A stretch of 64,000 nucleotides of DNA from Glandiceps talaboti (Eukaryota > Hemichordata > Enteropneusta > Spengelidae), in NCBI RefSeq assembly GCF_964340395.1, contig NC_135566.1:396001-460000 (forward strand), given 5' to 3'. The translations under genes were made by a program, and so were the position numbers. The number at the start of each line of letters is the position of its first letter. Position 1 is the stretch's first letter. Below the pieces are notes generated by a model that searched no databases, was not told where the DNA came from, and saw only the letters and a program-made list of their open reading frames with translations. Positions 36,901 to 48,500 of this stretch are shown here, piece by piece.

Positions 36901-39900
36901 GACAGCATAAAGCCATTTCACAATAACAAGATTGTTCATTGTATTTAAACACAATACAAAAGATTGCAATCTACTTTATGGCAATACAAGAGACTTCAAT
37001 CTACCTATGTTATCAAGCTAGCCTGACAAAAAATGCCACTAGAACTGGAAGAAGCTTTTGTTATTCAGTCTGATAGAATGTTGACTTAGTAAGAAGTAGA
37101 GTTTCTACAAATCCCTTAAAAGTCATCATCTACGACAGTGACATGCAACCCCAAGCAATGATCTGATCCTTTATCAAAAGAATGCCATACATATATACTC
37201 TATGATGTTGTCATTCTCTCTGTGGTTCCATACTATAGTTAAAATTTACTACAAAATAAATGACCTCCCCAAAACACACTGAAAATTAATGCCAGAAGTT
37301 ATACTATCGTTATATACATATATTGGTTTCAACAAATAATATGGTGAAATCAGGTCCCAATAATGATCTGAATAGACTTGAAATTATACACATGTGATTG
37401 AGTACATGTGACATCTATCTCATCTACTATTTACTCCACCTTGGTCCCCTCCCAACGACCATTGCCAACACCATACACAATAAATCAAAGCATACAAAAA
37501 ATACATACATGTACAAGTAACTGTGTTTCGAAGATTTTAAATTAATGTAATTTAATATCACCTTAATGAAAACCACGCCTACATCAAATTGAGTGGCAGG
37601 AGGCTCAGTGATATTGCAAACAACGATTGAGCAAATAAGCTATTGCCCAAATTACTATTTCCAATATGTTCATGCACATTTGTTCATAATTGGTAAGCAC
37701 CTTTTTGAGAGGTCACATAGTGAGGAATGGATGGCCACTAAATGAAGGGCTGAGAGGGTTTTCTTTTTTTCAAAAATTGAATAGCCACTTCACATCACTC
37801 ATTTTATGTTCTCATGCAATTCACTTTCTGATACTTTCCATGCATTTTGTTTAAAATCAGTGCATTGCTTATCTTTGTGTTTAAAGTGTCTAAAAAATTC
37901 ATAAAAAAGTTAATCCTTAGCAAGTAAAATATTCCTGTAGCATCATAACACTATTGTTCTCTCTATAATGATTTTAAGCTAGTAATAAATCAATATACAT
38001 AACAATGAAACCACCTTTAAATGTAACCCTGGTTAACTAGTTAATTATTAATCATTGTAGCAATCAATGGTAATTAATTATAAGATTGAAGCAAACACAT
38101 AACAATGGTGTATTGTCACAGCATATACACAATAGATCTTGTCTGGTACTTTGTGCTACATTGAAATGAGTGGCTCTTGACTGTCAAGAGCTTTGAGTAG
38201 GTTGGTGGAGATTGTTTTAAAAATGTAACTTAAAGTGTCACATAATATTTATGATTTTTATGTGGTTTTATGGCTAGCGGTGTTTTACGGCTAGTGGTGG
38301 ATTTACGGCTAGCAGTGATTTTACAGCTAGTGGTGGATTTACGGCTAGTGGTGGATTTACGGCTAGCGGTGGTTTACGGCTAGTGGTGGATTTACGGCTA
38401 GTTTTATAGAGTGTAAGTATTTTCATATAAGTGAAAAGTTTATAAACTCAGCTTGTGTCACTTAGAACTATAACTTTCATAATTATTTGTTTTCTTTATT
38501 CATCACAAACTAATTGACTCCTAAAAAGTGTTTGAGGTCATAGCTTATATATATTTGACATATGGTTCAAGGTGACCTGTTTGCAAGCAATAACCAAGGC
38601 CACACTACACGGGACACTACACGTCATGCATGTACAGGATGGTGTATATGGCACCATTTTTGCTGACTAGACAAAACAGTGGTGACAGTGAGTGTACATA
38701 CTATCTGAGGAATCTATACAAATATTTTCCAGATTTCTCCCCTTATGTTACCAAGGTTACCAACTGCCAGAAGAACTAACAGCAGTTTGACCATGTATTA
38801 GTAAGCAGTCAGTATCTCTAAGTATTTCCATAGCAACAGCATGGCATGAGTCATTCACCTCTCAGTCACTTCCATCATTCATAAATTCTTATTTTTCAAT
38901 TAGAATAATTGATATGACTTTGAAAAGCGTCATATTTTTATGAAGTCTATCAATTTAAAGTTTAAGAAATTATTAACTACAGGAAATTCACTACAATAAT
39001 AAATGTCTGAGTATACTCTCAATAATTAATTAACTGTAATAATCATTTCCTACTATGTCCACAATACATGCTCCAGGAAGCAATTCTTTGAATTTACTAA
39101 TTTCATAAACCAAATACATTGAACATGACAGCACTGAACCAGAACATGGTGTTTGTTACATTTTTTTCTTAAAATGTGACAAACATGTATTGTCCTATTT
39201 TCTGAATTTGTTTTCATTGTGAACAACCATAAAATATATCAGGCTAAAATACAACAGTATATAAATCGATATGTCATTTTCTACTGAAGTGGACATTTCT
39301 TCATAAATAAATATTTACAAATGATTCTCAAATAAATATGAATTAATTTACCTTTCTGAGGTAATTAGATACATGCATGTTTATCACTTTACCCACAGAC
39401 AAGGAAATATCTTTGTCTGTGTCTGTGCTTTACCTGAGATGCTAAAACTAAAGTATATTTTCATTCATCCATATAAAATTGAATTCCTTTCAATATGCCT
39501 TTTTAGTAATGAAATTTCTACTCACAGAGTTAAAAATAAATTCTTGGCAGCAAATCTCAAAGATGGATTCGCTTCCAAGAATGTTTTTGACTGTAAGTAG
39601 AAATTTCAAAACTAAGTACATGTATGAACCAAGAGTCCATGAACAATCATTCTCGCATGCAGTTTTTAGTTGCTGTAGGTATATAAGTGTCCCCAAAGTT
39701 GTAACAGATTTAGTTATGACCAATATCGACATCAAATAGATCAAATTGGAAATCTAATATTAGAATCTGATGATCTTTAATATTTTATTCAGAACAACTA
39801 ATTAAAAAATTACTTCAACATGTATTGAATTTTATGCCAAATACCTCAATAAATATGTAGTCATTTTTGACATCTTTTTTAAGTTTACTTCACTGGGACA

Positions 39901-40071
39901 TGGGGGAGGGGCGGGGTGGGGGACAGTAGTGCATCTAATATTAATAAAGTTACAACGTATGTACAATGCAGACAGCTGTACGTATATGTAAACTAGTAAT
40001 ACTTACTGTAGTTTAGTCCAGTCCTGAGTCCTGCCAGAACTGCGAGCGCCTGACTTCGTTGCTGTCGGCAT
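27998..40071 (-). CDS. FAM216A: FAM216-family protein, 6 exons, 500 aa
   Basis: Exons in transcript order: 40007-40071, 32378-32564, 31752-31833, 30746-31030, 29513-29768, 27998-28625, all AG/GT and in frame from MPTATKSGARSSGRTQDWTKL to GTPWSTLAK. Residues about 165-200 (QHPDLKYGQKLYLWHTASIY, then MKKLQQKNYERVLL) match the conserved core of vertebrate FAM216A/B. Position beside VPS29 supports FAM216A orthology. Function of the family is not known. The next exon adds a Trp/Tyr-rich basic stretch (GWHEPGLYKKYQKYFGG, WRDPPKTPVRLRQRDMIYRR) and an acidic Glu/Gly run. The last exon is Ser-rich and low in complexity, with two copies of an SRSTTPR module. A W-S/T-x-L motif occurs four times (W18, W377, W428, W495). 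It is nearly twice the length I recall for human FAM216A, mainly through the tails. Confidence 0.85.
30467..30570. mobile_element. 104-bp MITE family, copy B, FAM216 intron
   Basis: It begins TAGTCTGCAAGATA and ends ACCTTACAGACTA, and matches the inverse of 10,694-10,796 (shared GATGTGTGAGG, CTTACAGACTA, AGTCTG). Parts of this element (GTTGGTCGATGTGTGAGG, CACAGCAAACC) recur in the neighbouring tandem array. Confidence 0.7.
30571..30760 (-). repeat. 67-bp array abutting the FAM216 exon 4 donor
   Basis: On the transcribed strand exon 4 ends CAAGAAGAATTAG followed by GTAAGATTTAG. Downstream copies read CAACAAGGAGTTTG/GTAAGATTTA and CAACAAGGAGTTAG/GTAAGATCA, each followed by MITE-derived sequence. 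The match covers about 15 exon bases at roughly 75% identity plus the donor and intron. Confidence 0.7.
30575..30614. mobile_element. 24-bp palindromic insertion with 8-bp direct flanks
   Basis: ATAGACCCTC and GAGGGTCTAT form perfect arms around CACG. The insert is bounded on both sides by ATCTTACC, as a target-site duplication would be. That 8-mer is the inverse of a splice donor (GGTAAGAT) in the array above. The word ATAGACCCTCCAC recurs near 34,109. Confidence 0.5.
31215..31335. repeat. Tandem duplication of about 62 bp, FAM216 intron
   Basis: Two copies share TAGGTCTGG, ACTATACATGA and AGGGCTATGTTGCACACTC, with ACTATTACGTCA-like ends. Confidence 0.85.
32931..33301 (-). repeat. 85-bp tandem repeat, about 4.4 copies, FAM216 intron 1
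   Basis: Units share TGTTTTATTATCCAGTGAGT, GGTGACACTTTGTCAGGTCA and AAACAAAGAAATATATCAGT. The fourth unit has lost its CCAGTGAGTGGTGA part. Confidence 0.9.
34071..34143. repeat. Hairpin with 16-bp perfect arms, FAM216 intron 1
   Basis: CCACAGTCCCTCTATC and GATAGAGGGACTGTGG are exact inverse copies separated by 41 bases. The loop itself contains CTCTATCTATGATAGAG. Confidence 0.8.
34700..35066. repeat. 28-bp minisatellite, about 13 copies
   Basis: The unit is AATGTTGTACCTGAGTTTAT followed by GATAACTT, with a few short units lacking GATAA. It lies directly before a LINE fragment, in FAM216 intron 1. Confidence 0.95.
35105..35300 (+). mobile_element. CR1/L2-type LINE, 3' coding fragment
   Basis: The plus-strand frame reads YTPQRSCWSINKGLL, then GGRAFSNCAPKLWNALPQEI and SSNIFRSKE. 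This is the well-known pattern at the C-terminal end of CR1/L2-type reverse transcriptase proteins (RAFS..AP.LWN.LP..I......FK). About 60 residues remain in one open frame. It is a 5'-truncated LINE remnant. Confidence 0.75.
36040..36400. repeat. 45-bp tandem repeat, about 8 copies
   Basis: Units share CGTAGCCTGTTT, GGGGCTTACGATATATTC and GTTCAATCTCTC, and become more divergent toward both ends. Confidence 0.85.
38262..38401. repeat. 18-bp minisatellite, about 7 copies
   Basis: The unit is TTTACGGCTAGTGGTGGA with minor variants, in FAM216 intron 1. Confidence 0.95.
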
Positions 40072-41060
40072 GTTGGACAAGTCACCGTTATTACAAGTCA
40101 CGGATGGGTAAGATTGACAATCCCCTGGGGTTAGATTGCGACTTCAACAAAAGCCATCGATTACATGCAACTGCCTACAGTACACAAAGCGAAACACATT
40201 ATAATTTACGTAACGTTTTAAAGTATCAGTACTACTCGTGGAGCCATTTAGAATAAGAGATGTATTCAATCGCCTACTCAATGAAAATCACCACTGTGAT
40301 GGACTTTGAAAGATTTACTGTTTTAGTCACGAAGTCGAAGCTACGATAAACTATTATCTATTATCGGTCGACTGACCCTGGCCTAAAGCATGACACATGA
40401 AAAATGGCTGATCGTGTCTGGGGGGATTATCGCCTAAACTCCACAGTACTCCTTTGACTTTTGGTTTACCCGATGGACGTACCAACGCAAATATGTCATG
40501 CTATAATTCTTCAAACTGCCCAGGGTTTACATGTAGTACGACAATACGAGATTATAGTCAAACAAGCAAAAGAATATGGCGTTTTGCCGCCATTGCTGGC
40601 ATAGTGTGATCGACAATAGTACAGTGCACGACATAACTTCATAAGTTTCGGAGGGAATTCAGAAGCATTCACAAGTTCGTGCTTGCTGCCTAGCGACAGA
40701 TAGTGTTAACTGTTATGGCGAGGCAAATATATTTAGCACACTCAGATTTTGCTCGAAATATTTCAAATCAATCCGAATATAGCATTATATAACACTGCTT
40801 ACAACACTGACTGGACACGGTATAGTACCATGGATGTATACAATTGGTATAATTTGGTACATGTACATATTTTGCCAACTTCCCAAACTTACCTCAAAGT
40901 TCAATACTCATTTTAACGAAGCTTTGTTATCCGTCACCAAACTCCAATAAGTCTGCTGAAATTGCACTCGGTAGTGATCACGGAGTGTTTCTGTCGAAGT
41001 TTCAATAGAGGGGAACAGGCCAGGTGACGGAGTGTCGTCTGTTGTTATTAGTATAATTAT
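40072..41060 (-). promoter_or_regulatory. Probable FAM216 promoter region
   Basis: The sequence upstream of the FAM216 ATG has more CpG (for example GCGAGCGCC, TATCGGTCGACTG) than the neighbouring introns. No TATA box or precise start site was identified. No divergent gene was recognised on the plus strand. Confidence 0.35.
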
Positions 41061-41756
41061 AATTGATAGCCAATCATGCTAAAGGGATTTGTTTACACCT
41101 CTGTCGGCCGTGGATACCCGCGACCGTCGTGGTCGAAACCATTTAACACTTCGAGGGGAGTACGTTAAAAGAGGGATGTGGTATATACACAGAAGCAGAG
41201 CACAGAACCACAGATAAAGTAACTTATCTGTGGTTATACTTATCTGTGACAGAACGGAATAATGAACACACGGAAATTGCTTATTTATATATAAAAACAC
41301 CAAATCAAACAAGATACTCAGGAGCCTTGCTTGATATTTTGTTATTTATTATAATGAATTGAGTACTGTTTACTCCAGTATAGACATTTTACATGTGATT
41401 TTCCATATATATATAAACTTGTGTATTTTACTGTTTTACGAGGAAGAACATGCAAACAACTACAGGGGCATAGAGCTATGTTGACATCACATTGACATTA
41501 ATCAAGTTAGAAATGAGCACAATTTATGTGGAAGAGGAGGCTTTACAAGAAAATGGGAGGGGCACAAAAAAAATTGGGTGTAGGGGAACTTGAAAATTCT
41601 AATGGTCTGAAAGCGGGGACTATGATAAATTTTGCTCAAGATTTGAACCCTTGTACATTTTTTGTCTTGTAGCATATATTATAGCCTAGGGCTTTAAATG
41701 TATATTTCCTTATGAGGCAGGTGCCAACCATTGAGAATCAGCCCTATCCAAATGGT

Positions 41757-42030
41757 TAACTAGCTATTAAATTAAAAAAGGTAAGTGTTCCATCCTCAAC
41801 CCTTCTCTTGGACCTATCCACAAACTGAAGTGGGTCGGCAACGGATTCTACTAAATGATTACAAATTATACATTCAAAGGACTTTCGATTTATTGGAGTC
41901 AGTGCGACGGGGTTATTCATTGCTTTCGCTCCAATCTTTTTCTGAACAGGGATAATCAGGATAATGGTAGGTTTCCATAAACAAGGCATACTGTGTAAAT
42001 TTAGTAAGAGCTGGACTTTCAGTACCCTTC
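41757..42030 (-). mobile_element. CR1-type LINE reverse transcriptase fragment
   Basis: The minus-strand frame reads MPCLWKPTIILIIPVQKK, then NNPVALTPINRKSFECIICN and ADPLQFVDRSKRRVEDGTLT. It matches the early RT motifs of CR1/Rex1-like LINEs (P..WK...I.PVPKK...N.YRPVALT....K..E, then DPLQFAYR..R.V.DA.L). Residues before the RT are stop-ridden, and the catalytic YADD box is absent, so this is a decayed fragment. Confidence 0.8.
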
Positions 42031-42405
42031 CTCATCGAGTCTATCCGCTTTAAGTGGATTTATACAGAGAAGGCATTTGATCGTGATGGCTGAGGTCATC
42101 AATGATCGGAACAAATACCTTACTATTAATACCCCTCACTCAGTTTTCCTTTTGTCTCCTCCTTAATTGTTGTCGTGAATTTGTTCGTTTTTTTGTCATT
42201 ATGCAAGTGATATCATCTCTTTGGTTAACTGCATCTTTCTGTCATGCTACTGTTTTAAACATTTTGTCAAAAAAATACAAGTTGTTAAATATTGAGCACA
42301 TCAGTATAAACTAGTCCACTTGTTGGGCTTTAGCTTCAGCAAGTAAAGACATTGTATATGTATATCGATTCAAATTTTTATATCTGATAAATTGCAATTT
42401 GGTTA

Positions 42406-42446
42406 AACACACACACAAACACACACATACAGCCAGCCAGCCAGAC

Positions 42447-42479
<33 letters not shown>

Positions 42480-42512
42480 GACAGATGGACGGACGGACAG
42501 ACAGACAGACAT
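42406..42512. repeat. (CA)n then (CAGA)n microsatellite
   Basis: CACACACA passes into CAGACAGACAGACAGA with GGAC interruptions. Confidence 0.95.
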
Positions 42513-43141
42513 ATAGACAGATTCTAAAATGTCAACCCATTTATCATAAAATAAAAATTATTAAGTTATGTTGGTGTTTAATTAACTAACAAGAAGTTAA
42601 GATTTTCCAAATAAAGACAACAGCAAAGCTGGCAAAATGTTAATTTATTACTTTGCAATCAATCAATTTATACATACTGTTTTGTTTACAATATGCACAT
42701 CAAATTAACTAGTAATGTATATATCTGAATTGTTTGTTTCGCGACATGAATTTCATCAACACCATACACAAAATTTAGATTGAAAACAATGAATACATAA
42801 AACTCCACAAATTACCTATAAAGTGAAAAAGTGGCATTTTAAAAGTAGTTTATTATATAGGTGTGTCAGCCTTTTAGTATTAATAGCACCACTACTAACA
42901 AATGTATTTTGAACTAGGAAATACACTTTTTTGTCTCTCTGTTGTACATTGTGTATATGGTAAATGCAGCCTCATACGTCAAGGCATAGATGATATATCT
43001 ATTTTCTATGGCTAAAGGTAGATTAGGATAGCAGATAAAACTGGAGGCCCAGTACAGTAACTTTCAATTAAACATTAACAAAGTAATCTAATCCTTTATG
43101 ACCAATTTCTTTTCTTCATGTGCACACATCTCTCCATTCCT

Positions 43142-43238
43142 GCAAACCAGAGTTATTATTTCTACCACTACGTTTCAAAATAATTTCCAATGGGAGGCTC
43201 GTTAAGAACGTTGCCGTAAAACAGGCCGTGGTTTGCGA
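43142..43238. repeat. Small inverted-repeat element, copy 1
   Basis: It starts GCAAACCAGAG and ends GGCCGTGGTTTGCGA, so its ends are inverse. It shares CAAAATAAT and TGCCGTAAAA.AGGCC with 44,277-44,374 in the same order. Confidence 0.55.
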
Positions 43239-43419
43239 CTATGACATCTCTCACTTCTGAAAGCGTAAGCAACATGCAAACAGAACACATTCTTAACACC
43301 ATTTGTAAAATTTGCACCCTCTGTGTCCAAAATTGGAAATAATCTATTCTTGTATAGGCCAGTATCAATTCTAAATGCAAATAACAGACCCAGATGTTTT
43401 TTTCATTTACATATCTCTA

Positions 43420-43477
43420 ACACTAGAGGGCGCACTACCAATGTTTTTTAAACCATATCGCTAACACTAGAGGGTGC
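43420..43477 (+). promoter_or_regulatory. Two CTCF-like motifs in tandem
   Basis: ACACTAGAGGGCGC (43,420-43,433) agrees with the CTCF core consensus CCASYAGRKGGCRS at 13 of 14 positions. ACACTAGAGGGTGC (43,464-43,477) agrees at 12. They lie in a 43-bp duplicated segment. Binding is inferred, and the word may instead belong to a repeat family. Confidence 0.4.
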
Positions 43478-44276
43478 ACTATCAAAATATCTATACATGG
43501 CAGATAATGATTCAGCATTTGCAAAGACAAACTTCTCCTATGAATTACACAAACCATTCATGAATATGGCTTATACATAAAAGAGATCAACAATACAGAA
43601 AAAAAAAATCTGCTTCATTATTAAAATGAAGTTTGGATATTTCTGTATCCTCTGATGTGGTATGAATCAATCAACCTAGTGTGGAAAAAATTAATTCTCT
43701 GAACACAATACATGTATAAGTCCAGGATATAGAAGATGAAATATTCATACCAACAACCATAAACAAATGTAAGAGTATATATGGTGTAACATCAGATCTA
43801 ACCAAGACAATTATGCTTTTCTGTATATATATTCTGCAATAAAACAAGTGCAAGATGTTTGTACTCTCAAAAATATAATATGGACACAACTTAAGATGAC
43901 CCAAATGTACTTTTTTACAATTAATGTACATCTTCATCATCTTCATTCTTACTTAACTCTACCCATTCAAGAAATGTAGAACTTCTATAATAGTAACTAC
44001 AGGTGCTATTGTGTGCTCTCACAATGTCAAATTTCCAGTAACTTGCATACTGTAAAGTTTGCAGCAAACCAATTACGATTATCCATTAAGATTCCTATAT
44101 GATGCAGACACTTGTGTATCTTTTGGTTGATATATTCACGTTTGAGCGCCCTCTAGAATTGTAACTAACTTTGCTGTTTTTTGAAGAAAGGGTGTTTTCT
44201 CTCCTTCCATTGCTTCTAAAGCATAGTACAATTTTGAAAAGCAAATATCAGTCTCTCACATCCCCTTATATGCATT

Positions 44277-44374
44277 CTCGCAAACCAGGGCTGTTATTTC
44301 TTCAGCCTTACTGCAAAATAATGAGCAATCGCACGTTTTAGGTGGTGCCGTAAAAGAGGCCATGGTTTTGCGAC
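44277..44374. repeat. Small inverted-repeat element, copy 2
   Basis: TCGCAAACCAGGGC at the left is the near inverse of GGCCATGGTTTTGCGA at the right. The interior matches copy 1 about 1.1 kb away. It is probably a MITE of about 97 bp. Confidence 0.55.
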
Positions 44375-45526
44375 AGTGCTTATATGGTAATGTGGAAAAT
44401 AGTCTGTGTTCCTCACTTGTCGAATGTTTACATGAACTTGGGGTACATTATTATGCAACTAATAATTGCAAAATGTTCTGATTGGTCACGATATGACCTC
44501 TGACATTATATATCAATATTCATGCCATGCCTTATTTGGCAACCTTGGAGATTGAAGGTTACAGCTCATAATTCATAATAACCGACATATTGCTGAGTTA
44601 ATGTCAGTTTAGTCAAGTTTGACAGGTAAAAGGACATTGCTCTACTTATTTATTGTTCTCTTTAATTGTAAGCATCAAATCTAAACATCAGAATACCACA
44701 TGGTCTATATAACAAACACAGAAAATCCCATTCAAGCAAAATTTCCTGTCAGTGATTTATATGGAGATGACTATTATGTTATGATTTACACCCGAATTCC
44801 CACATTTTAAATATTTTGTTTTTATGTGTTTTCATTTTCATTTTCCCCTAGTTTTGCAAAAAAATACAGATTTAAAAATTTACTTGGAGGATATTGCATT
44901 TGAATTTCCAAGTTTTCCAGTTTTATGTTTGTTTCAATTTCCACCGTTTTCTTCAAGTTTTTGTGAAAATAAAGATTTTATGATATAATTACCCTAGCAT
45001 TAAAACAATCCCTGTATCAACATTATATGTGCAGATTTCTTTGTTATATAGTGCATCTACTGGTGGTATATGTATTGAATGTTGTCCTTACTCACTGTAC
45101 TAACATCATTGTTGTAAAACCACTAGATTCTCAAAATGAGTGTACAACAGGCAGCCCTTGATTTTTCATTGTGCCACAGAAGAAAGTATGTTATGGTTTG
45201 TGATACTGACTACTATTTGTCTCACTATGTACAAAAGCAGAATAAATCCAACTCACAAGTAGCACAGTGTATGATTAGATACTATGTTTACATAGCAATG
45301 GCAAGTACCAGTTTTATAAAAACTATATCAAGGCTTTACTGAATCAGTAAGAATACACCTACAATAACAAGAACTGTCATTTTCACCTATTTACATACAC
45401 GTAAATTTCAAAATTTCTTTATCTTAAAGTACAATGAATGTATGTACTTTGTTTGTTTAGTTCAATGGGAGGATTCAATGGGAGGATTCAACAATCCAAT
45501 CACATGTTCTACACAGTATTTTTTGT

Positions 45527-48500
45527 TTATTCAACATAGATTTTAGTATGACTCCATGCATTTGCTAGGACACCACGGAAATTCCAGTGTCCATCATAAC
45601 TGTTTGGCTGAACATTGTATGCAGAATCAACGGCTTTACAGATGATTTCTAATTCCCCTTTGTGATTCTCTGGAAGTGGTACATCTAACTCCCAAAATGT
45701 CCATGCCCAATTACGTCCATATGACTGTGGCTCATGTTGGAGATCAGCTCTCTTCCATGTTTTGCCACCATCAAGGGACACATCCACACGAAGTATGCCC
45801 CTGCCACCACCACTCCATGCATATCCCTTCACTGTGACCTCTCCACTTTCTGCAGGAACTTTGGTACCATCAACTGGGATGCATACAGCTGACTGGACTG
45901 GATATTCTTGGATTGCTGTCTCTTTGGAATAATCTGCTGTTTCCATGGTGATAGATGGGGAGAAACCTTTGTAGTCATTCTGTTGCCAGTGACTCTGACT
46001 CTCTTCATCTGACGCGATAATCCTGGTCAACCATTTAACATTACGAGCACCTACATATCCAGGAACAATAACACGTATTGGATAACCATGGTCTCTAGCC
46101 AAGGGCTCACCATTCATTTCATATGCCAGAATGACATCGCCTTCAGGATCCATGGCCTTCTTCACAGGCACTGAAGCACCATACTGCTCTGATGTAAACG
46201 GGTCTGTATCCAGACCTTCAAATTGGATGTGTTTGATGTCAGGGTCATGTTCTCGCACACCAGCCTGCAGTAAAACATCACGTAACTTTACACCACTCCA
46301 CTTAGCAGTACCAATAGCAGACTGCTTCCAATTCAGGCCTTTAACTTCCCTGTACCTGGCCATATCACTTCTTCTGTTGCCAGCACACTGTAGAGTAGCA
46401 GTGATGGTGTGTTTCTCATATTTTTTCAATTCATCTAGAGACAATTCAATGGTTTTTCGGCCATCATCTGTTTCAATGACCAGACTGTATTCTACTGGGT
46501 CAACTTCTGGCACAGGCAGATGGTTACGTACATAGAAGAACTGTTCTGGAGTGATGTATTTTGCAATAAGAATATCTGATGGTGGTTCTCCATTGAATGG
46601 TTTCTTTGAGCTTGGGATAATAGCTGGGTGCCTAGGAGGGTCATTCCAAAAAGGATCATTTCGGTCAGTTTCATGCTTGGTGCGACCTTCTTTGGAGAGA
46701 TTGCCAATACGGTATTCTTCCAGTAGACTAAAGACATGTGCTTTCTTGTGGATTTCAAACACTTCCCAGAAAGGATCCAATGATCCGCCAGCAGCCATCA
46801 TAACACGGTCTCCTCCAGGATGTTGATCCACAAACTCAGTAATATCATAAACAGCATCTTTATAAGTGCACCAGATCCCTTTCACTTTGTCATCATGTGG
46901 AATTACTTCACTCTCTGTGTATACTGGTAACCCTGGAATAGCAACTCCGCATTTACCCTCTGGAGATTCTGTTTTTACCGGTATATCTTCTAGCATGTCA
47001 GGCTTTGCTTCCATCATTGACATACTACTTTCAACTGCTCTTACAGTTTGTTCTTCAGCCAGAGTGGTCTTTTGCTTCATGAACAACATGAAACCAAGAC
47101 CTCCTGTTGTTGCCACAACAGCACTTATCAACAATCCACCGAGCTTTGACCTCTGTGAAGCACTTGTTGCAAATCTACGTCGTCCTGCATTTTGCCAGTG
47201 TTGGTAACTGCTGGATTGTGTTCTTTGTATTACATAATTCTGTTGAGGGTAGTAGCTCAAGTCTTTAACAGACAGTGCTGACATGTACCTGTACAAAGAA
47301 GGGAGGGAATGAAAATCATTATTTTGATAGAATGGAAGAGAATGATGCTAAAAGGTTGTCATATTTCAGAAGACCTGCTAGATAGTAGCCTTTTTATGGC
47401 ATTTGTGATACTCTGTTTATCTCTCACTTGTGTTGAAGTTGTGAACGTGGCATTATTCAAATGAAGTCATTATGTAAATGTACACGCACAGTGTTTGATA
47501 ACAACCTTTTGGAATGTGGTTTACAGAATCAGTTTTTAACAGTCTGAACACAAGAGTGGTATGAGAGATAAATTCAGATATCTGAGTAAAATGCTGATAG
47601 AAACAGTAAAACAATTGCAAATCAGCCAATGTATGGCTAAAAACAAGTTTTAAAAATTTGTAACTACTTGCAAGTGTTCATTTATGAATACAAATTGCAT
47701 TCAAAAATAATCACTGTTTACATTAATTCTGTACCTACAAAGATTCTCTTAGAAAAAGGTTTTAAGTGTTAACATAATAACTTCACACGAAGGGATGAGG
47801 AAAGGAACTGTTTTCTAAGTACACCATGCACAAGCCAAGTTTTTGTCTTTGAACAGAAAGTATGGATTATATACTCAAATTGTTCTACATCATGACAACC
47901 TGTGTCTACATCACTTGTTCTGTGGTGTTCAAATTACAAGTCAAAACATTCCAAATCGCCATTGTTTTTCCTTATTTTCATAAACTATGCTTGAGGAGGT
48001 ATAACTATATTATTCCCAATATTTTTCTTCATTCTGTCAAAAAATAATCATAACCTAAGGGTTTGTTACTGCTCATCTAGTGACTAATAGTGACAAGGCA
48101 CCTTTTGTCTCTTGTATTTCACCACTCTTAACAAAAAACATTTTTGGAATCATACAGTATGTAACGGTTCATCAGTCACATGGAAAAGACATTGATTGAG
48201 AAAGCAATGGAAATCTCTACTTCAGTAAACCTTCTACGCTGTTTAATCCTTACCTATAAACAGGTACTGATGTAAATGGTGATGAATGGTATCTGATACA
48301 TGGATTCCTACAAGAAATAAAGTTAACATTTGTGTTAATGAAGCAAACATTATAATTTCCAGGAACCCTAACAGATAGAAAATTACCATATTTCAGACTA
48401 CAATTCCTTTAAAGTAGTGAGATGGCAGTTTTTAATCTTTTCAGGAAGGGCAATAATTGTAGAATAGAGAAAATGATAAAAGGTATGACAGAATGAAATG

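Larger units (their letters stand above)
41061..45526. other. Gene-free gap between FAM216 and SUOX
   Basis: No host exon was recognised. It contains a LINE reverse transcriptase fragment, a CAGA microsatellite, two related inverted-repeat segments and a pair of CTCF-like motifs, listed separately. The short frame at 45,136-45,342 has no recognisable product. The part nearest 45,526 is probably SUOX 3' UTR. Confidence 0.5.

Noticed and set aside
41079-41312. 77-codon minus-strand frame upstream of FAM216
   Set aside because: No similarity was recognised and it probably lies in promoter or upstream sequence.
46131-46535. 134-codon and other open frames antisense to SUOX
   Set aside because: They lie wholly within the SUOX coding exon and have no recognisable domain.
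47289-47296. SUOX start at the first codon of the 589-codon frame
   Set aside because: That codon is TTG and lies in the intron acceptor region; the spliced upstream exons supply an ATG and keep frame.
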